From assembly GCA_021786375.1 (NCBI GenBank), contig JAJYNL010000053.1, positions 1 to 55,063 of the forward strand: a DNA stretch of 55,063 nt. The letters are read 5' to 3'. The stretch comes from Actinomycetes bacterium (lineage in GTDB: Bacteria; Actinomycetota; Acidimicrobiia; Acidimicrobiales; Acidimicrobiaceae). Under the pieces are notes generated by a model. That model was given only the letters and a program-made list of their open reading frames with translations, was not told the DNA's origin and made no database searches. Position numbers and translations under genes: made by a program. This document shows, piece after piece, positions 41,633 to 50,297 of the stretch. The stretch's first letter is position 1, and every line of letters starts with the position of its first letter.

Positions 41633-41711
41633 CGGTCCCGGCGCCGGAATTGCCCGGGCATCGCTCCGGTTCAACTATCCGCAGGGTGCCGGACAGGAAA
41701 GAGGCGTCGAA

Positions 41712-42617
41712 ATGAAGGTACTCGTGACCGGGGCAAGCGGACTCATTGGCTCGCACCTGGTACGCCTCCTCCGCTATCGAGGAGACGAGGTACTGGTGGC
41801 CCGGCGCGACGCCGTGCCTTCCGGCAGCAACGAGATCCGCTGGGATACCGTAAGCGGGCGTATCGAATTGCCCACCGGAGCCGAGATCGACGCCGTGGTC
41901 CACCTGGCGGGTGCGGGAATCGGTGAGAAGCGCTGGAACGCGCGCACTAAAGCCGAAATCATGGAGTCCCGCGTAAAAGGCACTCGCCAGGTGGTGGAGA
42001 TGCTCGCAACTCAGACCGGCCGGCCGGTGAGGCTGCTCAGCGCAAGCGCCATCGGAATCTACGGCGATCGGGGCGAGGAAGTCCTTACCGAGCAGTCCCC
42101 CACCGGGAGCGGATTCCTCGCCGAAGTGGTCAAAGCCTGGGAGGCCGAAGCGGATCGAGCGGCCGAAGCGGGGCACAGTGTCGCGACCCTTCGAACCGGA
42201 ATCGTCCTCGACTCTTCCGGCGGGGCTCTGCAAAAGCAGCTGCCCATCTTCAAGGCCGGTCTCGGAGCATCCCTGGGCAGCGGGAAGCAGTGGATGAGCT
42301 GGATCCACCGCTTTGACGAGGTGGCGGCAATCGCCTTCCTGCTCGACCGACCCGGCATAACCGGTCCGGTCAACCTCGTAGCGCCTAATCCGGTCACCAA
42401 CACCGAGTTCACCCGCACCCTGGGCAAGGCGCTTTCACGCCCGGCGCTGCTGCATGCGCCCGACTTTGCGCTCTCCACACTTCTCGGCCGGGAGATGGCG
42501 CATGAACTCCTGCTTTCCTCCCAGAGGGTGGAGCCATCGGTGCTGAAATCCCAGGGTTTCGAGTTCCTGCACCCGCGCCTTTACGCTGCCATGGCGGACC
42601 TGCTCTGGGCCGGGTAG
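41712..42617 (+). CDS. TIGR01777-type NAD-dependent epimerase/dehydratase
   Basis: 301 residues from the ATG at 41712 after GAAAGAGG; the frame opens earlier but without domain sequence. KVLVTGASGLIGSHLVRLL is the Rossmann nucleotide loop. VVHLAGAGIGEKRWNARTKAEIMESRVKGTRQVVE, SASAIGIYGDRGEEVLTE and FLAEVVKAWEAEADRA are the segments of the YfcH/SulA-like family. The usual YxxxK is replaced by the family-typical arrangement. The substrate is unknown in all species I know of. It continues the run that leads to the acyl-CoA synthetase gene. Confidence 0.87.
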   Translation: MKVLVTGASGLIGSHLVRLLRYRGDEVLVARRDAVPSGSNEIRWDTVSGRIELPTGAEIDAVVHLAGAGIGEKRWNARTKAEIMESRVKGTRQVVEMLATQTGRPVRLLSASAIGIYGDRGEEVLTEQSPTGSGFLAEVVKAWEAEADRAAEAGHSVATLRTGIVLDSSGGALQKQLPIFKAGLGASLGSGKQWMSWIHRFDEVAAIAFLLDRPGITGPVNLVAPNPVTNTEFTRTLGKALSRPALLHAPDFALSTLLGREMAHELLLSSQRVEPSVLKSQGFEFLHPRLYAAMADLLWAG

Positions 42618-42763
42618 GGCCGGTTGCCGTCACATACGCACCGAAGAAGACGGAGGGCGCCAGGTGGGCAGTGAATGCACTCCGGCCAAGACACCCACCG
42701 CCGGCTCGGAAGGCTGGCACCATGCAAGATTGAGGATGGCCACACGCTCGGTCTGGACTGGCG

Positions 42764-42775
42764 TATTGTAATCCC
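42764..42775 (+). promoter_or_regulatory. Leaderless -10 box of the acyl-CoA synthetase gene
   Basis: TATTGT (42764-42769) lies six bases before the ATG at 42776, and no ribosome site is present. Confidence 0.5.
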
Positions 42776-44413
42776 ATGACCATCTCATACGAGCACGGTA
42801 CCGCTCTCAAGCCGCTCCTTTCCGAGACCATCGGCGCCAATCTTGACGCCACCGTTGCGAAGTTCGCCGACCGCGAGGCAATCGTCTCGGTGCACCAGGA
42901 AGTGCGCATGACATATCGGGAGTTCGCTGAACAGGTGGAATCTTTGGCCAGAGCGCTGCTTGCCGACGGCTTCACCAAGGGTGACCGGGTCGGGATATGG
43001 AGCCCGAATCGCTACGAATGGGCGGTGGTCCAATACGCCACGGCCAAGATCGGCGTGATACTAGTCAACATCAACCCCGCATATCGAACGAGCGAACTCG
43101 AGTACGCACTGAAGCACTCCGGATGCGCCGGGCTCTTCGCAATGTCGGAATATCGCACCTCCGATTACCGGGGGATGGTGAACCAGGTCCGGGGCGCACT
43201 CCCGGACCTGCGCGCCGTCTATTACTTCGAGGACCAAACCTACGACGCCCTGCTCGCAAAAGCCGGGTCGGTACCCGCCTCGGAAGTTGCGGCGATCCAG
43301 GACGGCCTCGACTTCGACGATCCGATCAACATCCAGTACACCAGCGGGACGACCGGATTTCCCAAGGGAGCCACCCTAAGTCACCACAACATTCTCAACA
43401 ACGGCTACTTCGTCGGGGAGACCTGCCATTACACCGAAGAGGACCGGGTTTGCATCCCCGTTCCTTATTACCACTGCTTCGGGATGGTGATGGGCAATCT
43501 CGCCTGCACCTCCCACGGCTCCACCATGGTCATCCCCGCCTACACCTTCGATGCCCCGGCCACGCTGGCAGCCGTCGAGAAGGAGCGAGCCACCTCCCTT
43601 TACGGCGTCCCGACAATGTTCATCGCCGAGCTGGCCGATCCCAGCTTCGCCAAGTTCGATCTCACCAGCCTGCGCACCGGGATCATGGCCGGTTCGCCCT
43701 GCCCGGTCGAGGTGATGAAGCAGGTCGTCTCTCGAATGAACATGGACGAGGTAACCATCTGCTACGGAATGACCGAGACATCACCCGTGTCGATGCAAAC
43801 GCGGACCGACGATGCGCTGGAGAAGCGAGTGGCGACGGTCGGCCGGGTTCTGCCCCACCTCGAAGTTAAAATCATCGACCCCAGTGGGCACGTCGTGCCG
43901 CGTGGCCAGATCGGCGAATTCCTCACTCGAGGGTACTCCGTGATGCTCGGTTACTGGAACGAGCCAGCCAAAACCGCCGAGGCGATAGACCCCGCCCGCT
44001 GGATGCACACTGGAGATCTGGCGGTCATGGATGACGAGGGCTTCGTCAATGTCGTCGGCCGCGCCAAGGACATGATCATCCGTGGAGGGGAGAACATCTA
44101 CCCGCGGGAGATAGAGGAGTTCCTCTACTCACACCCAAAGATCAAGGACGTCTCGGTGATCGGGGTACCCAGCGAGCGCTACGGTGAAGAGGTCATGGCC
44201 TGGATAACTCCCAAGGAGGGAGAGCAGATCTCCGAGGAGGAGGTCCTGGAGTACTGCAAGGGGAGGATCGCCCACTACAAGGTGCCGCGCTACATCAAGT
44301 TCGTCGACTCCTTCCCGATGACGGTCACGGGAAAGATCCAGAAGTACCTGATGAAGCAGACGGCCATCGGCGAACTGGGCCTGCACGAAGAATCAAAGAT
44401 CCAGACCGCCTGA
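42776..44413 (+). CDS. Fatty-acyl-CoA synthetase (AMP-binding)
   Basis: 545 residues, full length for the FadD/medium-chain acyl-CoA ligase group. The AMP-binding P-loop is [22 protein letters not shown] near residue 185. [17 protein letters not shown], the hinge [39 protein letters not shown] and the final catalytic Lys in [14 protein letters not shown] are all present. It activates a carboxylic acid as acyl-AMP and then acyl-CoA for beta-oxidation or lipid synthesis. Chain-length preference cannot be read. Confidence 0.94.
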   Translation: MTISYEHGTALKPLLSETIGANLDATVAKFADREAIVSVHQEVRMTYREFAEQVESLARALLADGFTKGDRVGIWSPNRYEWAVVQYATAKIGVILVNINPAYRTSELEYALKHSGCAGLFAMSEYRTSDYRGMVNQVRGALPDLRAVYYFEDQTYDALLAKAGSVPASEVAAIQDGLDFDDPINIQYTSGTTGFPKGATLSHHNILNNGYFVGETCHYTEEDRVCIPVPYYHCFGMVMGNLACTSHGSTMVIPAYTFDAPATLAAVEKERATSLYGVPTMFIAELADPSFAKFDLTSLRTGIMAGSPCPVEVMKQVVSRMNMDEVTICYGMTETSPVSMQTRTDDALEKRVATVGRVLPHLEVKIIDPSGHVVPRGQIGEFLTRGYSVMLGYWNEPAKTAEAIDPARWMHTGDLAVMDDEGFVNVVGRAKDMIIRGGENIYPREIEEFLYSHPKIKDVSVIGVPSERYGEEVMAWITPKEGEQISEEEVLEYCKGRIAHYKVPRYIKFVDSFPMTVTGKIQKYLMKQTAIGELGLHEESKIQTA

Positions 44414-44448
44414 GTCGGCCCGGCTAGGCGCAACTCAAGGGCTGGAGA

Positions 44449-44460
44449 TAGATTTGGCTC
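44449..44460 (+). promoter_or_regulatory. Leaderless -10 box of the DUF169 gene
   Basis: TAGATT (44449-44454) stands six bases before the ATG at 44461. It lies only 47 bases after the upstream stop, so the gene could have its own transcript. Confidence 0.45.
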
Positions 44461-45189
44461 ATGGAGTTTGACAACACCGCGCAGCGGCTTGCCGCTGCGC
44501 TGCGCATGCGGACGGAGCCGATCGCCATCTCCTTGCATGACGCGCCTCCCGCCGGGGAGCGCTTCGAGGGGGCGGTTCCCGCTCCCACCGCGGACGGGCG
44601 AACCGGCAAGGTGTCCGCGGGCTGCGTCTTCTGGATAGAGGCGGGTCGCCAAGCGTTCTGGACCACCAAGGAAGACCACGCCAACTGCTCGGTCGGCTCC
44701 TTCACCCATGGCTTCCTCCCCCTCGAGGCCGCCGGCGCCGGCGCTGACGTCGGCGCCCTGCTCGAAGCAGGATGGGTTGGGGAATCGGACTTCGGGTCCA
44801 TCGAACACGTCTCAATCGAACCCGCCGCCGTTGCCTACGGGCCCTTGTCAACCGCGCAAGGAACCCCCGACGTCGTTCTCCTGATGCTCAGCTCGATTGG
44901 GGCGATGATCTTCCGGGATGCAATTCCCGAAGCCCGCATCGAAGGCAAGCCACAGTGCCACATCGTCGCAATCGCCAAGGAAAAGGAGCAGTTCGCAATC
45001 TCCTTCGGGTGCATGCTCTCTCGAACGCGCACGGGGATGCCTTCCGGTGAAATGACCGCGGTGATACCGGGGCCTCGCCTGACCGAAGCCCTGGAGCGCA
45101 TCGAGAGTGCGGCCGAGGTGGACAAGACGGTTGCCGCCTACGCCTCGATCGACGCCCAACGCTTCGACCGTCCCTCTACAGGCCGCTGA
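44461..45189 (+). CDS. DUF169 family protein
   Basis: 242 residues. The family pattern is visible: RMRTEPIAISLHDAPP near the start, AGCVFWIEAGRQAFWTTKEDHANCSVGSFTHGF with two conserved Cys, and FAISFGCMLSRTRTGMPSGEMTAVIPG with a third. DUF169 proteins occur widely in anaerobes and actinobacteria, often near redox or one-carbon genes, and have no firm function. The Cys residues suggest metal or cofactor binding (inference). A kinase-like gene begins 11 bases after the stop. Confidence 0.8.
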   Translation: MEFDNTAQRLAAALRMRTEPIAISLHDAPPAGERFEGAVPAPTADGRTGKVSAGCVFWIEAGRQAFWTTKEDHANCSVGSFTHGFLPLEAAGAGADVGALLEAGWVGESDFGSIEHVSIEPAAVAYGPLSTAQGTPDVVLLMLSSIGAMIFRDAIPEARIEGKPQCHIVAIAKEKEQFAISFGCMLSRTRTGMPSGEMTAVIPGPRLTEALERIESAAEVDKTVAAYASIDAQRFDRPSTGR

Positions 45190-45200
45190 CGAGGCGCCCG

Positions 45201-46556
45201 ATGGATGCCTCGGCTTCTGGGCGCGCGAGGAGGATGACCAGGGTCGCGCGAGTGGGCTCCAAGCTTGCAACGGCAGCCGCGCGCGCCAAGGCCCAGGAGA
45301 TTTTCGCCTCGCGGACTCCCAATGGCAAAACCGACCGAAGCCGGGAAATCGCGTCGGTTGCCGATGTGGCCAAGGAGCTGGGGTCGATGCGGGGGGTGAT
45401 GGCGAAGTTCGGTCAGATGCTCAGCTATGTCTCCACCCCGTTGGACTCCACGATCAGAACCGGGCTCTCCAGCCTTCAGGACCAAGCGCCACCCATGTCG
45501 TACGACTTGGTGGAGGAGGTCTTCGACCAGGAGTTCGGCAGCCCACCGGCTGAGATCTTCGAGACCTGGGATCCCGACCCGATCGCCTCTGCCTCCATAG
45601 GCCAGGTACACCGGGCCATCACCATGGACGGCGAAGCGGTCGCGGTGAAGGTCCAGTATCCAGGAATACGCGAGACCCTCTTCGCAGACCTCGCCAACCT
45701 GCGGCTGGTGGCACGCGCATTCCGATTCGCCTTCCCGGCCATGGATACCGACTCGATCGTCACCGAGATATCCGCGCGGATTACCGAGGAGCTCGACTAC
45801 GAGAGGGAGGCGGCCAACCAACAGCTCTTCGCAGATTTCTACCATGGTCACCCCTTCATACGGATACCCGGGGTCCGCCATGATCTCACCAGGCCCCGAG
45901 TACTGGTGACGGAGCTCGCCGCCGGTCTTCGCTTCGCGGATTTTCTTCACGAGGACCAGGAGGAGCGCGACCTGGCCGGAGAAACAATCTTCCGCTTCGT
46001 ATTTCGCAGCCTCTACAAGCTCCAGTGCTTCAACGGCGACCCGCATCCCGGCAATTACCTCTTCGAGGGGGACGGTCGCGTAACCTTCATCGACTTCGGG
46101 ATGACCAAATACTTCGTCTCAGAGGACATCTCCACCTTCGAAGAGATGGTGAGTGCCGCCGTCATCCAGGCAAGCCCCGTCGCCTTCCGGCGCGCCATCG
46201 TAAAGGCTGGACTCCTCGCCCCCGGTTGCACCTTGTCGGACGAGCAGGTCTACCGCTTTTTCGAGCCCTTCTACGCATCAATCGCCAAGGACGCCGAGTT
46301 CACCTTCAGCGACGACTACACCACGGCCCTGTTTGCCCACATGTTCGACAAGAACGACCCGGTGGCAAAGTTCCTGCAGGTATCGGAGCCTTTTGTCGTT
46401 ATCCAGCGCATCAACCTGGGCCTCTATTCGATCCTCGCCTCGCTGTCTGCAACCGCCAATTTCCGGAGTATCTCAGCGGAAATCTGGCCCTTCACTCAAC
46501 ACCCTGCCTCGACCAAACTGGGGAGGCGGGAAAAGGATTGGCTCAGCGACCGGTGA
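45201..46556 (+). CDS. ABC1/UbiB family atypical kinase-like protein
   Basis: 451 residues. The KxGQ motif is VMAKFGQMLSYVS near residue 70. The Ala-rich loop reads PIASASIGQVHRAI near 130 (ASAS in place of the usual AAAS). VAVKVQYPGI gives the lysine, ITEELDYEREAANQ the E-x-D-x-x-x-E-A-x-N motif, FNGDPHPGNYLF the catalytic loop, and FIDFGMTKYF the metal site. UbiB-type proteins are ATPases supporting quinone synthesis or lipid handling. In an actinobacterium without ubiquinone, menaquinone or lipid transport is a guess. Two closely spaced ATGs exist; the second, at 45234, is possible. Confidence 0.87.
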   Translation: MDASASGRARRMTRVARVGSKLATAAARAKAQEIFASRTPNGKTDRSREIASVADVAKELGSMRGVMAKFGQMLSYVSTPLDSTIRTGLSSLQDQAPPMSYDLVEEVFDQEFGSPPAEIFETWDPDPIASASIGQVHRAITMDGEAVAVKVQYPGIRETLFADLANLRLVARAFRFAFPAMDTDSIVTEISARITEELDYEREAANQQLFADFYHGHPFIRIPGVRHDLTRPRVLVTELAAGLRFADFLHEDQEERDLAGETIFRFVFRSLYKLQCFNGDPHPGNYLFEGDGRVTFIDFGMTKYFVSEDISTFEEMVSAAVIQASPVAFRRAIVKAGLLAPGCTLSDEQVYRFFEPFYASIAKDAEFTFSDDYTTALFAHMFDKNDPVAKFLQVSEPFVVIQRINLGLYSILASLSATANFRSISAEIWPFTQHPASTKLGRREKDWLSDR

Positions 46557-46699
46557 TTTCGCAGGCCGCCGCGGCCACTTCAAAATCGCCGGCGACAGGC
46601 CCAAGGGACCTTCGACGCGGGCGCGATAGGGCCGATAGCCGGGTATCCCTCCGACCAGGAGCGCTATTGTTGCGGTGGTGCGAGCTTTTAGGGGGACTC

Positions 46700-47905
46700 A
46701 TGGCTAAAATCCTGGTCTTGGGTGGGAACTTCGCCGGGCTGACGGCGGCGCTGGAGACCAGGCGCCATCTGAAGGACGCCGGCCACACCGTTACCGTGAT
46801 TTCGCAGAGGGACTACTTTCTTTTCGTGCCGTCACTCATCTGGGTACCTTTCTCCGAACGGGAGATCACGGACATAACCCTGCCGGTGGAGCCGATCCTG
46901 CGCAAGAGGGGGATCGAATTTGTCCACGCCACCGCGACCAGGGTCAACCAGTACGAGAACTATGTGGAGACCAACGCGGGACGCTTCGACTACGACTACC
47001 TGGTGATTGCCACCGGCCCCAAGCTCGACTATTCAATTAGCGGGGTAGGACCGGACAACGGCTACACGGCCTGCATCTGCGATCCGGAAGGAGCCCTGGA
47101 TACGAGGGAGCGCTTCGAGAACCTTGTCGACAACCCTGGTCCGGTGGTGATAGGAGCGACACAAGCGGCAGGGTGCGTTGGAGCGGCCTACGAGTTCCTA
47201 TTCAACGCCGAGTTCAACCTCCGCAAGCGCGGCGTGCGCAAAAAGGTGGAGATCACTTGGATCACCCCTGAGCCCTTCCTCGGCCACTTCGGCATTGAGG
47301 GGATCGCCGGTGGGAACACCATGCTTCGCAAGATGTTCGCGATGCTCGAGATCAACTTCGTGACCAATACGAAGATCGACCATGTCGGCCAGGACGAGAT
47401 CACGTTGGGCGACGGGCGAGCGCTGCCTTTCGCTTTCTCCATGCTGATGCCACCCTTCCTCGGCCAGGACGTGGTGTCCAACTCACCCGGCCTTGGCAAC
47501 GCCAAGGGCTACGTTCCCGTGAATGGCGCCTACCAGCATAAGGAATTCCCCAACGTCTTCGCGGCGGGAATCGCGGTCGATGTGCCCGCGCCCTTCACCA
47601 CACCTGTCCCGCTCGGGATCCCCAAGACGGGCTTCCCGGCCGACGAAGAGGCCAAGATCGCTGCGTACAATGTCGCCAACCTCGTGAACGCCCGCGTCGA
47701 TCTGAAGGTCAAGGAGTTCGGACACATACCTGGAGTGTGCATCCTCGACGCCGGCCACAAGGAGGTGTACCTGGTCGCCAACCACCTGTTCAAGCCGCGC
47801 CAGTTCGCCGCCCTGATACCCAATCCTGTCTACGACGGTGGCAAGCGGGCACTTGAGAAGTACTTCCTTTGGAAGACAAGAAACGGGCTCTCGTACCTGA
47901 CGTGA
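46700..47905 (+). CDS. Sulfide:quinone oxidoreductase-like flavoprotein
   Basis: 401 residues from the ATG at 46700, which follows AGGGGGA; a longer open frame upstream overlaps the kinase gene and is not real. The FAD-binding GGNFAGLTAALETRR motif opens the protein, and the second dinucleotide part contains VVIGATQAAGCVGAAYEF. Cys residues occur at 125, 127, 159 and 347; 127, 159 and 347 fit the three positions used by sulfide:quinone oxidoreductases (128, 160 and 356 in the A. ferrooxidans enzyme). FLGHFGIEGIAGG and TGFPADEEAKIAAYNVA are also SQR-like. It probably oxidises sulfide or a related thiol and reduces menaquinone at the membrane. NDH-2 is less likely because of the Cys set. Confidence 0.82.
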   Translation: MAKILVLGGNFAGLTAALETRRHLKDAGHTVTVISQRDYFLFVPSLIWVPFSEREITDITLPVEPILRKRGIEFVHATATRVNQYENYVETNAGRFDYDYLVIATGPKLDYSISGVGPDNGYTACICDPEGALDTRERFENLVDNPGPVVIGATQAAGCVGAAYEFLFNAEFNLRKRGVRKKVEITWITPEPFLGHFGIEGIAGGNTMLRKMFAMLEINFVTNTKIDHVGQDEITLGDGRALPFAFSMLMPPFLGQDVVSNSPGLGNAKGYVPVNGAYQHKEFPNVFAAGIAVDVPAPFTTPVPLGIPKTGFPADEEAKIAAYNVANLVNARVDLKVKEFGHIPGVCILDAGHKEVYLVANHLFKPRQFAALIPNPVYDGGKRALEKYFLWKTRNGLSYLT

Positions 47906-47960
47906 GTCCGATGCCGGCGTTGCACCCGGGCATCCGGCTGGCCGGCTGGCAAGGAGCGCC

Positions 47961-50288
47961 ATGGCGATCTTCTCGGCGCGCACCAGGGGCGAATTAGCGC
48001 TCGTCCTGTCGGCGGTCTTGACCGCAGGGGGAGGGCTTTCCCACTTGGTGGGCGAGGCGGGCTGGTCCCACCAACTCTTTCTCGCATCCACCATCGTTGG
48101 CATTCTGGTCTCGGCTGCCACCATCATCTTCGGCCTAGTCCAGAAGAGTTTCCGGGTCGACATCATTGCTTTGCTGGCACTCATCGGAACTGTGCTGGTA
48201 CACGAATATCTGGCCGGCGCCGTCGTCACCTTGATGCTCTTGGGCGGGCGAAACCTGGAGGACTACGCCACCGGACACGCCAAGCGGGAGCTGAAGCTGC
48301 TGGTCGAGCGCGCCCCGGTCAGCGCCCACGTCGAACGGCCCGGGGGCCTTTTCACTATCCCTCTTACCGAGGTTGCACCGGGCGAGACAATTGTGGTGGC
48401 AAGCGGCGAGGTCGTGCCGCTGGACGGCGAACTCCTCGACGACAGGAGTGTGCTCGACGAATCCGCGCTCACCGGCGAGCCGATGCCCGTAGAGCACTTG
48501 CGGGGAGAACCATTGCGCAGTGGCGTGGTCAACGTCTCCAACCCGTTCATGATGGTCACAACCTCCGACGCCCAAAGCTCCACATATGCCCGGATCGTCC
48601 GGTTGGCCCAGGAGGCCGAGGCGGGTTCAGCGCCATTCGTACGAATGGCGGACCGATACGCCCTTTGGTTCCTCTTCGCGACCCTTGCGGTCTCCGGTCT
48701 CGCCTGGGGGTTCAGCCACGAGTTCACACGAGCCGTGGCGGTCCTGGTGGTCGCGACACCATGCCCGCTCATTCTCGCCGCTCCGGTGGCAATCGTATCG
48801 GGCCTCTCCCGGTCGGCTCGGGTCGGGGTGGTGATCAAGGGTGGAGCAGAACTCGAAAAGCTCGCCCGTTCGAAGGTGCTCCTTCTGGACAAGACCGGAA
48901 CCCTTACACGCGGCGCTCCCCATGTCACCCAGGTGGTGGCTTCGCCGGGGATCGACGCTGACGCCGTCCTCGGGTTCGCCGCCTCCCTTGACCAGAGATC
49001 CCAGCATCCGTTGGCCACAGCTTTGGTGAGCGCCGCCCGCGAACGTGGCCTCGTTCTCACGCAGCCGGCCAATGTCAGCGAGATCCCTGGTCAGGGAATC
49101 AGCGGCGTAATCCAGGGAATGCCGGTCAAGCTTGGCAAGGCCGGGTTCGTCGGAGTCGGCCACGACGAACCATGGGTCGAGGGCGCACTTAGGCGCGCGT
49201 CATTCGAGGGGTCGATGACGATTTTCACCTCGATCGGAGAGAAGGCCGGGCTGGTGCTCCTGGACGACCCCGTGCGCCCCGATGCCAGCAGGACGCTGCG
49301 AGGTTTTAGGGCTCAGGGCATCGACCGCATCGTGATGCTGACGGGAGATCGCCGGCCGGTGGCCGAAGCTGTGGGGACGGCCCTCGGTATCGACGGCATC
49401 TACTCCGACTGCACGCCAGAGGACAAGGTGGCGGCGGCCAGGGCCGAGGCTCACTTCGGACCCACGGCAATGGTTGGAGACGGCATCAACGATGCTCCCG
49501 CTTTGGCGGTCGCCGACGTAGGGATAGCCGTTGCCTCGCGTGGACAGAGCGCGTCGTCGGAGGCTGCCGGGGTCGTCCTAACCGTTGACCGCATCGAACC
49601 GCTGGTGGCTTCGCTCGGGATCGCACACCGATCGTTCAGGATCGCCACCCAGAGTGCGCTGGCGGGCGTGGGCCTCTCGTTGGCGGCCATGCTGATCGCG
49701 GCAAGTGGCAACTTGACCCCCACCTGGGGGGCAATCGCCCAGGAGGGAATCGACCTGGCGGTCATTCTCAACGCCCTGCGAGTTCTGCGCGTTCCGCGAT
49801 CGAAACTCTCCTTTTCCGCCGAGACCGTCGAGCTCGCCGAGAAGTTGCAGGCTGAGCACCTCCAACTCAGATCCGGAGTTGACGACATGCTGGCGCTCGC
49901 AGGTGGACTCGACTTGATGAACGCGGAGGAGAGGCTGAGCGGGCTTCGAAACTGCCGGATGTTCCTCCAGCAGAAGGTGGTCCCTCACGAGCGTACCGAA
50001 AACGACGTGCTCTATCCCGCCCTGGACCAGGCCATGGGCCTACAGGGCGCCACTTCGGTCATGGCGCGGGAACACGCGGAGATCTTCTCCCTGGCTAGGA
50101 GGCTGGAGATGGTCGAGGATGACCTTGCCTCAGGCGCGGCAGGGTCAGGAGACGTCTCCGAGGCCCGACAAGTCCTCTACGGCCTGCACGCCATCCTCAA
50201 ACTTCACTTCGAGCAGGAGGAGGAATCCTACTTCTCGCTTGGAGAACTGGCTGGAACAAGAGGTGGCCGGTTCCAGCAACCGGCTTGA
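47961..50288 (+). CDS. P1B-5-type metal-transporting ATPase with C-terminal hemerythrin domain
   Basis: 775 residues. There is no N-terminal heavy-metal-binding domain; the protein begins with paired helices. The actuator domain has DESALTGEPMPVE. The metal-site helix reads VVATPCPLILAAPVA with T266-P267-C268-P269, the TPC form assigned to subgroup P1B-5. Phosphorylation Asp D310 lies in LLDKTGTLTRG, the His of SQHPLA binds nucleotide, and MVGDGINDAPAL closes the core. From about residue 630 a hemerythrin-like domain follows with LQAEHLQLR, VVPHERTENDVLYP, REHAEIF and LHAILKLHFEQEEESYF. Known members of this group are linked to nickel and iron export and iron or oxygen sensing through the tail. 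AAGGAG precedes the ATG. Confidence 0.92.
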   Translation: MAIFSARTRGELALVLSAVLTAGGGLSHLVGEAGWSHQLFLASTIVGILVSAATIIFGLVQKSFRVDIIALLALIGTVLVHEYLAGAVVTLMLLGGRNLEDYATGHAKRELKLLVERAPVSAHVERPGGLFTIPLTEVAPGETIVVASGEVVPLDGELLDDRSVLDESALTGEPMPVEHLRGEPLRSGVVNVSNPFMMVTTSDAQSSTYARIVRLAQEAEAGSAPFVRMADRYALWFLFATLAVSGLAWGFSHEFTRAVAVLVVATPCPLILAAPVAIVSGLSRSARVGVVIKGGAELEKLARSKVLLLDKTGTLTRGAPHVTQVVASPGIDADAVLGFAASLDQRSQHPLATALVSAARERGLVLTQPANVSEIPGQGISGVIQGMPVKLGKAGFVGVGHDEPWVEGALRRASFEGSMTIFTSIGEKAGLVLLDDPVRPDASRTLRGFRAQGIDRIVMLTGDRRPVAEAVGTALGIDGIYSDCTPEDKVAAARAEAHFGPTAMVGDGINDAPALAVADVGIAVASRGQSASSEAAGVVLTVDRIEPLVASLGIAHRSFRIATQSALAGVGLSLAAMLIAASGNLTPTWGAIAQEGIDLAVILNALRVLRVPRSKLSFSAETVELAEKLQAEHLQLRSGVDDMLALAGGLDLMNAEERLSGLRNCRMFLQQKVVPHERTENDVLYPALDQAMGLQGATSVMAREHAEIFSLARRLEMVEDDLASGAAGSGDVSEARQVLYGLHAILKLHFEQEEESYFSLGELAGTRGGRFQQPA

Positions 50289-50297
50289 GCCGCTCCT

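Noticed and set aside
46025-46699. Upstream extension of the SQR-like frame into the ABC1 kinase gene
   Set aside because: The extension overlaps a real gene out of frame; the ATG at 46700 has a ribosome site and starts the FAD motif.
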